A stretch of DNA of 64,000 bases from Daejeonella lutea (GTDB lineage: Bacteria; Bacteroidota; Bacteroidia; Sphingobacteriales; Sphingobacteriaceae). Shown one piece after another: positions 1 to 8,480 of this stretch. How positions within the stretch are numbered: position 1 is the first letter of the stretch; each line of letters opens with the position of its first letter. Position numbers and translations under genes: made by a program. The notes under the pieces were generated by a model. It ran no database searches. It saw nothing but the letters and a program-made list of their open reading frames with translations, and was not told the DNA's origin. The stretch spans positions 343,968-407,967 of the forward strand of contig NZ_FUYR01000001.1 of NCBI RefSeq assembly GCF_900168015.1. Reading direction: 5' to 3'.

Positions 1-2
1 GC

Positions 3-479
3 GACGTATGGAGTGAGGCCTTAAGCTTTGATAAGTTTAATAGACCACTTCGGAAATATAAGTTCCAGTTTAATGCAAAAAAGCAGCTGGCTGATTATGC
101 CGAATTCAATGTTTCGCTTGACGGGGCAATTACCCCGAGATCAAAAACCAATTTTAGCTATGATGGTGCAGGTAACCTGACCCACTATACCTACTTCTGG
201 TATGTTGAAAGCAGTAAAACATTTGTACGCTCAACCGAATTGCAGTTTTCGAACTTTGATTCTAAAAAGTATGCAAAGAATTCCACGACTTTCGACTATA
301 TCCTACAGCCACTAAGCTTTTTTGTCAATAACCCGGGTAAGAAGGAAACCCTGAGCAGCAGCAATCCAATTGAATACTATACTTATTCATATGATCAATA
401 TAGCTATCCGACTCATAGAACGACATCCTATAGCTATGATAAGCCGCTCCCGGAAACGAAAGCGACTTTTGAATATTAA
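3..479 (+). CDS. 3' end of an unknown protein (partial)
   Basis: The reading frame is open from the window edge (codons in phase from position 3) to the TAA at 477-479, so only the last 158 residues are visible and the true start lies outside. The fragment is rich in Tyr, Ser, Asn and Lys (for example YYTYSYDQYSYPTH), as in C-termini of secreted or lipid-anchored proteins of Bacteroidota with YD-like strands. I recognise no domain. An internal TTG at 240 is not a start, because the frame continues upstream without a stop. Confidence 0.75.
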   Translation, partial: DVWSEALSFDKFNRPLRKYKFQFNAKKQLADYAEFNVSLDGAITPRSKTNFSYDGAGNLTHYTYFWYVESSKTFVRSTELQFSNFDSKKYAKNSTTFDYILQPLSFFVNNPGKKETLSSSNPIEYYTYSYDQYSYPTHRTTSYSYDKPLPETKATFEY

Positions 480-594
480 ACCTAATTGCTCAAGAACAGC
501 CAGGAAATACTATTAAGATTTACAACAAAAAAAATGAAAAAATCAGATATTTATTACCGCAATTGAAGCGCTGGTAAACTAATATCAACATTGA

Positions 595-626
595 ATTCTG
601 TCCGATCATTTCTCGTCGGACAGAAT
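595..626. other. perfect 11-bp inverted repeat (hairpin)
   Basis: ATTCTGTCCGA at 595-605 is followed by a 10-nt loop and its exact complement at 616-626. No T-tract follows on the + side. It lies between the partial gene ending at 479 and the lipoprotein starting at 649, so it could be a terminator of the first or a leader hairpin of the second. The remaining bases of this gap show nothing else. Confidence 0.5.
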
Positions 627-648
627 CATGAACTAAACGCATTGTTGA

Positions 649-1494
649 ATGAAACTAAAAATAAATACCATCCTTGTGTTACTTTTCGTTGGTGCCATAG
701 GATGTTCCACAATCAAGCTTGGTATCCCGGATCAGTTTAAACAACAAGCTACGGAAATGCACGTCAAGGGATTGAATGGCTTCACCATCAATCAGACGCT
801 CGAATTCGGGAATTACAACACCTCCATAATAAAAAACGATTGGGTGTTTACCCGTGAAAAAACCGGCCATGCATGGGACCTTAATGCAGAGGGTCGTATC
901 TTAAAGATGTTCAATGTCGACAACCTCAATAAAAGAACCAGGTCAAATACAAAATATCAGTACAGCTTGTATGGGGATGGGCTTGAGTCGAAGATATTCT
1001 GTCTCGAGGACAAAAAATTAACTGAAAGCGAGATTAAAACGAATAATAAATGGCTAGGAGACTTTTCCCAAACAAGAAATTATAACTATACCTTTTCGGC
1101 GGCTATTTTACCCCTGGTTCAAAATTTTGATGATCCATGGCAGGTGTTATTATACAACAGGTACGATGCAAAAAGAGATACTGCGAAACGTTTTTTCGAT
1201 TTGCCATATATTGAAGAAGAGGGATATGCCAAAAACGGGGATGAAACGATTACAATCAGAACTATACGTACCAAAAACGGAACTACCGCGCAAGGCAGAG
1301 ATGTTAATTTTCCGGTTAAAATGCCCGCTGGCTATGAGCTACGGATCGATGATGGGGTAATTGGTATTATTGATACGTACGACAATAATATTTGGATTTA
1401 TAACGATCTGGACAAAGAAACCAAGTTAATTGTGGCGTCTATATCTTCGGCAATACTTCTCCGAAAGCTGGGCACAGTTGGAACGATAGAATAA
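649..1494 (+). CDS. predicted lipoprotein of unknown function
   Basis: A 281-residue protein starting with a lipoprotein signal peptide: Lys-rich n-region, hydrophobic stretch ILVLLFVGAI and a lipobox with Cys19 (GAIGCS). It is therefore probably anchored in the inner or outer membrane facing the periplasm. The mature part is hydrophilic with many Asn, Thr and Asp and no family I recognise; the C-terminus has a mildly hydrophobic stretch (LIVASISSAILL). It ends 26 bp before the ECF sigma factor on the same strand, so the two may be co-transcribed, but this does not define a function. Confidence 0.75.
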   Translation: MKLKINTILVLLFVGAIGCSTIKLGIPDQFKQQATEMHVKGLNGFTINQTLEFGNYNTSIIKNDWVFTREKTGHAWDLNAEGRILKMFNVDNLNKRTRSNTKYQYSLYGDGLESKIFCLEDKKLTESEIKTNNKWLGDFSQTRNYNYTFSAAILPLVQNFDDPWQVLLYNRYDAKRDTAKRFFDLPYIEEEGYAKNGDETITIRTIRTKNGTTAQGRDVNFPVKMPAGYELRIDDGVIGIIDTYDNNIWIYNDLDKETKLIVASISSAILLRKLGTVGTIE

Positions 1495-1520
1495 GCTGTA
1501 ACGCCTACAGAAATAAAACA

Positions 1521-2069
1521 GTGATCAAACAGGAATCAGAAATAAAGCTCATTTTGGAAGGCTGCCGGGCAAATGACCGTAGGGCCCAGGAAGTGCTTTA
1601 TCGCCTGCTTTACAAATTTGCTATGTCAACCGCTATGCGTTACTCGCGGGATGAACTTGATGCTGGTGATATTCTAAGTCACGCTTTTGTGCGGATCTTT
1701 AAACATATCCATACGTTCGATGAAAACAAAGGAACGATTTATTCGTGGGTAAAGCGAATTATCATCAATGAAAGCCTGGATCATATCAAGGCCCGGATCA
1801 AGTTTGCCGACAACCTGGAGATCGAAGCAGTAGCAGAACCTGCTATTAATAATGCTGCCCTGGATCGCTTGAATGCAAGCGAAATTATGACCATGATTCA
1901 GAAACTTCCACCGGCTACACATGCAGTGTTTGTGTTATATGCAGTTGAGGGATATAAACACAAAGAAATTTCAGAAACCCTGGGTATAAGCGAAGGAACC
2001 AGTAAATGGCATTTAAGCGAAGCCCGAAAAGCATTACAACAAAAAATAGAATCTTTAAATACAGTATGA
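1521..2069 (+). CDS. ECF-type RNA polymerase sigma factor
   Basis: A 182-residue sigma-70 family factor with only regions 2 and 4. Region 2 is about residues 25-95 (LYRLLYKFAMSTAMRY, the DAGDILSHAFVRIF helix, then IYSWVKRIIINESLDHIK). Region 4 is about residues 125-180 (LPPATHAVFVLYAVEGYKHKEISETLGISEGTSKWHL), a clear helix-turn-helix for the -35 element. The start is GTG at 1521. Its stop overlaps the ATG of the next gene in an ATGA junction, the usual coupling of an ECF factor with its anti-sigma partner. It probably switches on an extracytoplasmic stress or surface regulon. Confidence 0.93.
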   Translation: MIKQESEIKLILEGCRANDRRAQEVLYRLLYKFAMSTAMRYSRDELDAGDILSHAFVRIFKHIHTFDENKGTIYSWVKRIIINESLDHIKARIKFADNLEIEAVAEPAINNAALDRLNASEIMTMIQKLPPATHAVFVLYAVEGYKHKEISETLGISEGTSKWHLSEARKALQQKIESLNTV

Positions 2070-2656
2070 GTCAACCAACCACATACGAACAGCTGATAGC
2101 ACAAAAGCTCCATGAGCTGCCGTTGCCAGATCAGGCTGATGCAATCTGGGCTACTATTGAGCATCAGTTAAATATCGAGATGCCGAATGGTCCCACATCG
2201 GGTTCGGGTGGTTTGAATAACTCAAATTGGTGGATGGGCGGCACTCTGTTCATCCTGTTAACAGCAATTATAATTTACTTTTTTATAGCAAAAGAGAACC
2301 CGCGGATTAATAAAAGCTTAAAAGACAAGCCTGCCGTATTCAAACAGGAGCAGCTGCTGCCGAACAAGCCGGACACTGCAATTCTCATCTTGACTCCTGC
2401 TGACGGTAAAATCCCGGAAGGAAAATCTAGTACTGAAACAGCTACGCCCGAAATTCAAGAAGATATAAAAAATCCGGTAAATGAGGTAGAAGCGATTTCA
2501 CCTCTTCAAAATATCCCCTCCGGACCTGAATTGCGTACCAGGCCTGCTGATACTGTTGTATCAAGGAAAAAGCCCCGGGGAGTTAAGGGTATTACTGATG
2601 CCGATTACCGTTTAACCCCATCGTCAAAAGATAGTATTCGACCTAAGAATGAGTAA
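2066..2656 (+). CDS. membrane anti-sigma-factor-like protein
   Basis: 196 residues from the ATG at 2066, chosen because it overlaps the sigma-factor stop by 4 bp; an upstream in-frame ATG at 2006 lies deep inside the sigma gene. The N-terminal ~60 residues (YEQLIAQKLHELPLPDQADAIWATIEHQL) are cytoplasmic and resemble anti-sigma tails of Bacteroidota. One transmembrane helix follows (WWMGGTLFILLTAIIIYFFIA, about residues 59-79), then a Pro/Lys/Glu-rich periplasmic tail. Topology and coupling suggest it sequesters the ECF factor. I see no zinc-binding HxxxCxxC motif. Confidence 0.75.
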   Translation: MSQPTTYEQLIAQKLHELPLPDQADAIWATIEHQLNIEMPNGPTSGSGGLNNSNWWMGGTLFILLTAIIIYFFIAKENPRINKSLKDKPAVFKQEQLLPNKPDTAILILTPADGKIPEGKSSTETATPEIQEDIKNPVNEVEAISPLQNIPSGPELRTRPADTVVSRKKPRGVKGITDADYRLTPSSKDSIRPKNE

Positions 2657-2761
2657 AGATTTAATTTAGTCCCCGCTCTTCTGTCAAAATGAATTTCTAA
2701 GTTCGCTGGAGAAATAGGCATACTAAGATTTAGGAAAATAGGTGTCTTTTGATAGGTTTGT

Positions 2762-2774
2762 GCAACCTGGTTGC
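2762..2774. promoter_or_regulatory. candidate operator (GCAACC-T-GGTTGC)
   Basis: A perfect inverted repeat with 6-bp arms and one central base in the 244-bp gap between the anti-sigma-like gene and the paralogue cluster. It ends about 126 bp before the ATG at 2901. Nothing else stands out in this gap. Operator function is an inference. Confidence 0.3.
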
Positions 2775-2900
2775 TTTGATATTAATTAAATATTCTGATA
2801 GTAGCCTGATTTGCTGTGGAAGAATAGAGATTTGATTATTTTGGACATAGAAAGCATTCACTGCATCGATTAACAACATAATCTGTAGAAATAATTAAAC

Positions 2901-4148
2901 ATGACTCATCATCGCAAAGGAACCACTCCTTTCCATTCGGACGGCAGTCCGCAAACTAAGCCACGCATCGCCTGTGTCGTTAGCTATTGGGCAGCAACAA
3001 GATCTCATGCCGATTGGATCATCGTGAAATTGTTGGATGGTTATTGGTGGCAGGGGACCCATAAAGAGTCGCGTGTTGAAGTTGTATCGGTATATATCCA
3101 TCAGCTAGACCAGAGCCCTTTGGGGCAGAAAACGTGCAAAGCGAAAAACATTCCAATTTTTAAAACGGTAGCTGATGCACTTACACTTGGGGGAAAGGAA
3201 CTTGCCGTTGACGGCGTCGTCATTGTAGGGGAACACGGGAACTACGCGACGGATCTTAAAGGGCACTGGCTGTTGCCGCGCTGGTGGATCTATCAGCAAG
3301 TTGTGAGTGTTTTCGAGCGCAGCAAACGCTCGGTACCTGTCTTTAATGATAAACATCTTTCGTATAACTGGGACGAAGCCAAATGGATGTTTGACAAATC
3401 GCGAGAGTTGAATTTCCCGTTGACAGGCGGTTCGTCGATTCCCACTTACTTTCGAACTCCGGATATTGACCTGGAGATAAACACTCCTATAAAAAATTCG
3501 GTGGTTGTGGGTGAAGCCCACGACGAAGGAGCGATTTTTCACTGTATAGATACGCTCCAATGTTTCGCTGAACTGCGCAGGGGCGGGGAAACGGGAGTAA
3601 AATCTGTACAGAATATCAGGGGACGGGAAACCTGGAAGTGGGTGGAGCGACACCCATGGGCAGGAAAGTTGCTGGATGCGGTGGCAAAAAGCCTGAATTT
3701 AATCCCAGCTATCCTACGAGAATACAGACGGCCGAGTGTGCTGGTTGTAGAGTATAATGATGGAACAATGGGCGCGGTTATTTCCGGTCTTGGTGACAAG
3801 TGGGCCTACGCTGCAGAAATTGAAGGGCGCGAGGAACCCTTCGTTACTGCTATGATCGGTATGCCGGGGGCTTTCTCACAATATCATGCCGCGAACGCTT
3901 TGCCGCATTGGATCACCGAAACTATGCTTACCAAAAAGGAGCCCTTTAATGCTGAACGCCTGCTTCTCTCAACAGGTATAACGAACCAGTTCAACGAGTC
4001 TAACTGGGACGGGGAAAAATATCTGGTGGTTGGGCGCCGGATCCTTACACCCTTTCTGAATATGAGGTATCGTACAACAAGAGGATCGTTACACAACAAA
4101 GGCCAGCGGCCACCCGACCGGCCTTACATTCGGGGATTCGACTCATAG
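2901..4148 (+). CDS. conserved uncharacterised protein, paralogue 1 of 3
   Basis: A 415-residue protein of a family I know only as conserved hypotheticals in Bacteroidota, Planctomycetes and relatives. The N-terminal part reads like a Rossmann half (PRIACVVSYWAATRSHADW), followed by the motifs GGKELAVDGVVIVGEHG, KHLSYNWDEAKWMFDKSR and GGSSIP, then GGETGVKSVQ and near the C-terminus NAERLLLSTGI. No signal peptide is visible, so it should be cytoplasmic. It is the most diverged of the three tandem copies (ALPHWITE where the others have AQPHWITE, EYRRPSVLVVEY). Function unknown. The NAD-oxidoreductase-like impression comes from the fold-like start only; no GxGxxG motif is present. Confidence 0.85.
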   Translation: MTHHRKGTTPFHSDGSPQTKPRIACVVSYWAATRSHADWIIVKLLDGYWWQGTHKESRVEVVSVYIHQLDQSPLGQKTCKAKNIPIFKTVADALTLGGKELAVDGVVIVGEHGNYATDLKGHWLLPRWWIYQQVVSVFERSKRSVPVFNDKHLSYNWDEAKWMFDKSRELNFPLTGGSSIPTYFRTPDIDLEINTPIKNSVVVGEAHDEGAIFHCIDTLQCFAELRRGGETGVKSVQNIRGRETWKWVERHPWAGKLLDAVAKSLNLIPAILREYRRPSVLVVEYNDGTMGAVISGLGDKWAYAAEIEGREEPFVTAMIGMPGAFSQYHAANALPHWITETMLTKKEPFNAERLLLSTGITNQFNESNWDGEKYLVVGRRILTPFLNMRYRTTRGSLHNKGQRPPDRPYIRGFDS

Positions 4149-4235
4149 CACAAGATAATTTCAGCGTCCATAGTATCGTCACTCTGTCAACCAGATTTGT
4201 TACATGCCGGGTTTGTCTATCCATTCCTAATCATT

Positions 4236-4258
4236 GAAACTATTGTTAATTTAGTTTC
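4236..4258. other. inverted repeat between paralogues 1 and 2
   Basis: GAAACTA (4236-4242) and TAGTTTC (4252-4258) are perfect complements separated by 9 bases, in the 166-bp gap. It could be an operator or a weak hairpin. No T-tract follows. Confidence 0.3.
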
Positions 4259-4314
4259 CGGATAGATTCAATGACGGGCAGTATATTCATTCCTAAACAA
4301 GAGATAAAAACGTT

Positions 4315-5679
4315 ATGGCAAAAAAACAAGACGAAACTGCTGCCGGGTCGGCAGATTCATTTCCAATCAATGAAATTATAGACTCTAACCCGGTCTTTAC
4401 CCGGCGTGAAATGCTGACAATGGCCAGTGTTGTTGGCCTGACAGCTCTGACCGGTAATGTAGCCTCAGCTTTTCCCCGTACTCCGCAGGCAAGGCCCCGG
4501 ATAGCTGTTCTTGCCAGCTATTGGGGAGCAACACGGTCGCACGCCGACTGGATAGTGAATAAACTTATCGACGGTTATTGGTGGGACGGTGCTTATACCC
4601 CTTCACGCGTTGACGTGGTGTCTATCTATCTTCACCAGCATGACGAAAGTCAGCTGGCACAAAAAGTGGCGAAAAATAAAGGGATTCCGGTATATAAAAG
4701 TGTAGGCGAGGCGGTTATGCTTGGCGGTAAAGAACTTGCCGTTGACGGGGTTGTTATTGTCGCCGAGCATGGTGAATACGCTACTGATCTAAAAGGTCAT
4801 TGGTTATTACCACGCTGGTGGATATACAACCAGGTTGTACGTGTTTTTGAGCAGAGTAAACGTTCAGTGCCTGTTTTTAACGATAAGCACCTTTCTTATA
4901 ATTGGGACGAAACAAAATGGATGTTTGATAAATCAAGGGAGTTAAATTTCCCATTAACAGGAGGTTCCTCTATTCCAATTTATTTCCGCAAACCTGAGAT
5001 TGAAATTGAGATCGATACTCCAATAAAGAATTCAGTTGTACTTGGCGGCACCGCTGATGAGGGTGCTATTTTCCATGCTATAGATGTGCTGCAGTGTTTC
5101 GTAGAGCGCCGCAAGGGCGGGGAGAGCGGGGTTAAGTCGGTGCAATCAATACGCGGTCCGGAAACCTGGAAATGGGTTGAAAGTAATCCATGGGCGGGCA
5201 AGCTTATTGATGCCGTCGCAAAAAGCTTTGACATGAAGCCGGAGACAATGAAACAGGGGAATACAAATATGTGCCTGGTGGAGTATAATGATGGAACAAA
5301 GGCAGCGGTAATTGGTGCGCGCGGGGCAGGGTGGACTTACGCCGGCGAGATCCAGGGTAAGAGCGAGCCAACGATAATTTCGATGCTGGGATGGCCTGGT
5401 CCGTTTGATCAGTATCATGCATCTAATGCGCAGCCACACTGGATCACAGAAATGATGGTCACTAAAAAAGAGCCTTTCAATGCCGAACGCCTCCTGCTTT
5501 CTTCAGGCATTACCAATTTCTATATGGAATCTAATTGGGAGAATGGAAAATATTCTCCGGTTGGACGCCGACTGGAAACTCCAGCTTTGAACGTGAAATA
5601 TAAATCAACGCGTGGTCCGCAGTTTAGTAAAGGAGCCAGGCCGCCGGCGAAACCGTATTTGAGAGGGTTTGATCAGTAA
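4315..5679 (+). CDS. conserved uncharacterised protein, paralogue 2 of 3, Tat-exported
   Basis: 454 residues, longer than its neighbours because of an N-terminal extension carrying a twin-arginine signal: T29-R30-R31-E-M-L, then the hydrophobic TMASVVGLTALTGNVASA. The body keeps the family motifs in order: RIAVLASYWGATRSHADW, GGKELAVDGVVIVAEHG, KHLSYNWDETKWMFDKSR, GGSSIP, GGESGVKSVQ, HASNAQPHWITEMM and NAERLLLSSGI. Tat export implies it folds, perhaps with a cofactor, before reaching the periplasm, whereas the flanking copies have no signal. It probably belongs to one transcription unit with 2901-8424. Biochemical role unknown. Confidence 0.87.
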   Translation: MAKKQDETAAGSADSFPINEIIDSNPVFTRREMLTMASVVGLTALTGNVASAFPRTPQARPRIAVLASYWGATRSHADWIVNKLIDGYWWDGAYTPSRVDVVSIYLHQHDESQLAQKVAKNKGIPVYKSVGEAVMLGGKELAVDGVVIVAEHGEYATDLKGHWLLPRWWIYNQVVRVFEQSKRSVPVFNDKHLSYNWDETKWMFDKSRELNFPLTGGSSIPIYFRKPEIEIEIDTPIKNSVVLGGTADEGAIFHAIDVLQCFVERRKGGESGVKSVQSIRGPETWKWVESNPWAGKLIDAVAKSFDMKPETMKQGNTNMCLVEYNDGTKAAVIGARGAGWTYAGEIQGKSEPTIISMLGWPGPFDQYHASNAQPHWITEMMVTKKEPFNAERLLLSSGITNFYMESNWENGKYSPVGRRLETPALNVKYKSTRGPQFSKGARPPAKPYLRGFDQ

Positions 5680-5682
5680 GGT

Positions 5683-5717
5683 AGTATCAAGTATCAAGTA
5701 TCAAGAATCAAGTATCA
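5683..5717. repeat. heptanucleotide tandem repeat (AGTATCA)x5
   Basis: Five consecutive 7-bp units in the 56-bp gap between paralogues 2 and 3; the fourth unit is AGAATCA. A second, different heptad array follows paralogue 3. Confidence 0.85.
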
Positions 5718-5735
5718 AGACAGAGCAAAGAAAAG

Positions 5736-6974
5736 ATGAGTGAAATTTTAAAGTCGAATACAGCTGTTCCTATGCAGGAAAGAAAGCCTCGCGTTGCCGT
5801 GCTGGCGACTTTTTGGGGAGCTACCAGATCTCACGCCGACTGGCTGGTAAACAAGCTGATCGATGGGTATTGGTGGCAAGGGGCCTATACTCCTTCGCGG
5901 GTGGAGGTAGTTTCGCTTTATCTGCACCAGCACGACACAAGTCTGCTGGGCCAGAAAGTGGCGAAAGCCAAAGGAATTCCTGTTTTCAAGACCCCGGGCG
6001 AAGCGCTTATGCTTGGAGGTAAAGAGCTGGCGGTTGATGGGGTGGTAATTGTTGCAGAGCATGGTGCTTATCCCACCGATTTGAAAGGACATTGGCTTTT
6101 ACCACGCTGGTGGATCTACAACCAGATGATCCGTGTTTTTGAGCAAAGTAAGCGTTCTGTGCCAGTATTTAATGATAAGCACTTTTCGTTCAACTGGGAT
6201 GAGGCTAAATGGATGTTTGACAAATCACGGGAAATGGGCTTTCCATTGACCGGAGGGTCTCTGCTTCCTGTCTATTACCGGAAACCCGAGATCGAACTTG
6301 ATAATAATACACCAATTAAGAATTCGATCGTGGTGGGAGCGGCACCTGATGAGGGGGCTATTTTCCATTGTATTGAGCTGCTTCAGGCATTTGTTGAACG
6401 CCGTAAGGGAGGCGAAACAGGTGTAAAGTCGGTGCAATCCATTCGCGGCCCGGAAGCGATGAAATGGATAGAAAGCAACCAATGGTCTGTTAAGCTCCTG
6501 AACGCTGCCGCGGCGCATCTAAATTTACAGGCAGGTCATTTTCAGGATACTCCGCGTACAAACATCTGTGTCATTGAATATCTTGACGGTACAAAGGCTG
6601 CTATAATTGGCAGCCAGCGGTCGGACTGGACTTACGCTGGTGAGATAGAGGGCCGTAATGAGCCGGCAGTGGTTTCATTGCTGGGCTTCCCGGGGCCATT
6701 TGACCAATATCACGCATCAAATGCGCAGCCGCACTGGATCACAGAGATGATGCTTACTAAAAAGGAGCCATTCAACGCCGAACGACTGCTGCTATCCACA
6801 GGCATTACAAACTTCTATATGGAGTCTAACTGGCAGGATGGTAAATATATGCCCGTTGGCCGTCGTTTGGAAACTCCTTTTATGAATATAAGTTACCGCC
6901 CGACACGCGGAGCGCAATTTAATAAAGGCGAGAGACCCCCGGCGCGTCCGTATATTAGGGGGTTTGATCAATAA
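5736..6974 (+). CDS. conserved uncharacterised protein, paralogue 3 of 3
   Basis: 412 residues, without a signal peptide (short N-terminus MSEILKSN... then RVAVLATFWGATRSHADW). It is closer to paralogue 2 than to paralogue 1: GGKELAVDGVVIVAEHG, KHFSFNWDEAKWMFDKSR, GGETGVKSVQSIRGPE, HASNAQPHWITEMMLTKKEPFNAERLLLS and the end RPPARPYIRGFDQ. It ends 205 bp before the dipeptidase gene. Strong conservation of His, Asp, Asn and Trp positions suggests all three copies are functional enzymes of the same type rather than decaying duplicates. Reaction unknown. Confidence 0.86.
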   Translation: MSEILKSNTAVPMQERKPRVAVLATFWGATRSHADWLVNKLIDGYWWQGAYTPSRVEVVSLYLHQHDTSLLGQKVAKAKGIPVFKTPGEALMLGGKELAVDGVVIVAEHGAYPTDLKGHWLLPRWWIYNQMIRVFEQSKRSVPVFNDKHFSFNWDEAKWMFDKSREMGFPLTGGSLLPVYYRKPEIELDNNTPIKNSIVVGAAPDEGAIFHCIELLQAFVERRKGGETGVKSVQSIRGPEAMKWIESNQWSVKLLNAAAAHLNLQAGHFQDTPRTNICVIEYLDGTKAAIIGSQRSDWTYAGEIEGRNEPAVVSLLGFPGPFDQYHASNAQPHWITEMMLTKKEPFNAERLLLSTGITNFYMESNWQDGKYMPVGRRLETPFMNISYRPTRGAQFNKGERPPARPYIRGFDQ

Positions 6975-7003
6975 AGAACAAAGAACAAAGAACAAGGAGC
7001 AAA
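6973..7003. repeat. heptanucleotide tandem repeat (AAAGAAC)n
   Basis: Three perfect AAAGAAC units followed by AAGGAGC and a partial AAAGACG, starting at the stop codon of paralogue 3. Its complement in heptads occurs at 7125-7146, so the two arrays form a long imperfect inverted repeat around 120 bp. Confidence 0.8.
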
Positions 7004-7104
7004 GACGCTAGCGTACCGTGGCTATGGGATGCGTAATTAGGAAATAATCCAGGAATTAAGAAATATAGAGTATCGCCAAAATGAAGACACTCAAGTCTTT
7101 ATTC

Positions 7105-7124
7105 CCTGCCTGCCGGCAGGCAGG
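7105..7124. repeat. 20-bp perfect palindrome CCTGCCTGCCGGCAGGCAGG
   Basis: A perfect palindrome in the gap between paralogue 3 and the dipeptidase, directly followed by the inverted heptads TTTGCTC TTTGTTC CTTGCTC (7125-7145). GC-rich palindromes of this type are dispersed intergenic repeats in many Sphingobacteriia. A degenerate relative (gacggccggcagg) occurs near 13090. As RNA it would form a stable hairpin and could terminate or attenuate. Confidence 0.8.
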
Positions 7125-7179
7125 TTTGCTCTTTGTTCCTTGCTCCAAATAAAATGCATTTTAGTTAAAAACATACCCT

Positions 7180-8424
7180 ATGAATCGCCGAGACCTTATA
7201 AAAGGCTTAACACTTCTTCCACTAGCCGGAAGTTTTCCATTAGACTGCCTGTTCGCTGCTCCATCAGGTGGAGTAAATGCGCCATTTAATCCTCAAAAGC
7301 CTATGCCTGATCTGCATCGCAAGGCATTCGTGATGGATGGTCATACGCACGTGATGACCCGTGAGCTGCTGATGGGTACCGATATCGGGCAGCGCTATAC
7401 CGACGGAAACGTCGATCTGCCGAGAGCAAAGGAAGGCGGTGTCGATGCAATGTTTTTCTCGGTATACACACCGGAACATTATTATCCGGGAAGGTTTGAG
7501 GTTAAGAACACATTTAGGGTGGTGAATCTTGCCCTGGACCAGATAAAAAAGAACAGCGCAGATATAGAGCTTGCACTCAATGCTTCTGATATACAGCGCA
7601 TCAACAAGAAGGGCAAAATGGCCGCTTTTCTCGATTTGGAAGGGCCATTTGATATGGACGGCGACATCAACATTCTTCGCGCACTTCATCGGCTTGGTCT
7701 CAGATCCATTCAGCTGCCGGCACATAATACTACCAATGCCTTTATCGATACCTGTAATGATGTTAGTCGCTGGAACGGAATCAATGATTTAGGAAGAAAG
7801 ATAATACGTGAAATGAACGACCTGGGGATGGTCATTAACATTGCCCACGCATCGAACGCTGCAATACTTCAGTCGGTTGAGGCGAGCAGGCATCCGCTGA
7901 TCTACAGTCATGGAGGATTTTATGGAATCGTACCACATCCGCGCTGTATCACTGACGAAGCTGCTAAAGCTATGGCAGCAAAAGGCGGTGTTATCGGAAT
8001 TCATTTCGGCAGCTTGTTCAACAACCCCAAATACTGGGCATGGCAGCAGACTTTGAAAACATCTAATGAGACAAAACCGACTACCGTACAGGCATCTCCA
8101 TATAAAACTATTGAGGAGGTGGACCGACAGGTAAGCAAGGAAGTTCCGCTTAGTTTCAAGGGAAAGATTCCGGATGAGTACTGGATGGGTGTGGATCAGC
8201 TTGCAAAAGTGATCGACTATGGAGTGAAACTAGTGGGAGAGGACCACATGGCTCTCGGTTCTGATTTGGATGGCGGACCTGAATTGCCCAGAGAAATTAA
8301 GGATATCAGTGATTATCCGCAAATGACAATGGCACTGCAAAGACTAGGTTATAGCGATAAACGGATTAGAAAGATCCTTGGGGAAAACTGGCTGCGGGTG
8401 ATCCGGGAGGTAACAGGAAAGTAA
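7180..8424 (+). CDS. membrane dipeptidase (peptidase family M19), Tat-type signal
   Basis: A 414-residue zinc dipeptidase of the renal dipeptidase family, an amidohydrolase-fold enzyme that cleaves dipeptides and sometimes D-amino-acid or beta-lactam-like amides. The N-terminus MNRRDLIKGLTLLPLAGS is a short Tat-type signal. The metal ligands fit M19: H55-x-H57 in MDGHTHV, the glutamate in DLEGPFD, His in NIAHAS and IYSHGG, and Asp in ALGSDLDGG. The C-terminus (RIRKILGENWLRVIREV) is the typical M19 ending. It is the last gene of the probable operon with the three paralogues, so its substrate may be linked to their product. Confidence 0.92.
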   Translation: MNRRDLIKGLTLLPLAGSFPLDCLFAAPSGGVNAPFNPQKPMPDLHRKAFVMDGHTHVMTRELLMGTDIGQRYTDGNVDLPRAKEGGVDAMFFSVYTPEHYYPGRFEVKNTFRVVNLALDQIKKNSADIELALNASDIQRINKKGKMAAFLDLEGPFDMDGDINILRALHRLGLRSIQLPAHNTTNAFIDTCNDVSRWNGINDLGRKIIREMNDLGMVINIAHASNAAILQSVEASRHPLIYSHGGFYGIVPHPRCITDEAAKAMAAKGGVIGIHFGSLFNNPKYWAWQQTLKTSNETKPTTVQASPYKTIEEVDRQVSKEVPLSFKGKIPDEYWMGVDQLAKVIDYGVKLVGEDHMALGSDLDGGPELPREIKDISDYPQMTMALQRLGYSDKRIRKILGENWLRVIREVTGK

Positions 8425-8480
8425 GCTCGCAATTGCTCATTTTTTCGCGAAAGTTCGAGTAACTTTTAGCAAGTTAGGTT

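Noticed and set aside
1127-1360. 77-codon plus-strand ORF
   Set aside because: It overlaps the lipoprotein gene in another frame and has no independent features.
3105-3653. 182-codon minus-strand ORF
   Set aside because: It lies wholly opposite paralogue 1, whose motifs are conserved in two further copies; the antisense protein has no recognisable features.
5683-5717. Possible CRISPR or iteron origin
   Set aside because: Seven-base units without spacers, no replication gene nearby; a simple heptad array.
7264-7725. 153-codon minus-strand ORF
   Set aside because: Antisense to the M19 dipeptidase active-site region, which is clearly coding on the plus strand.
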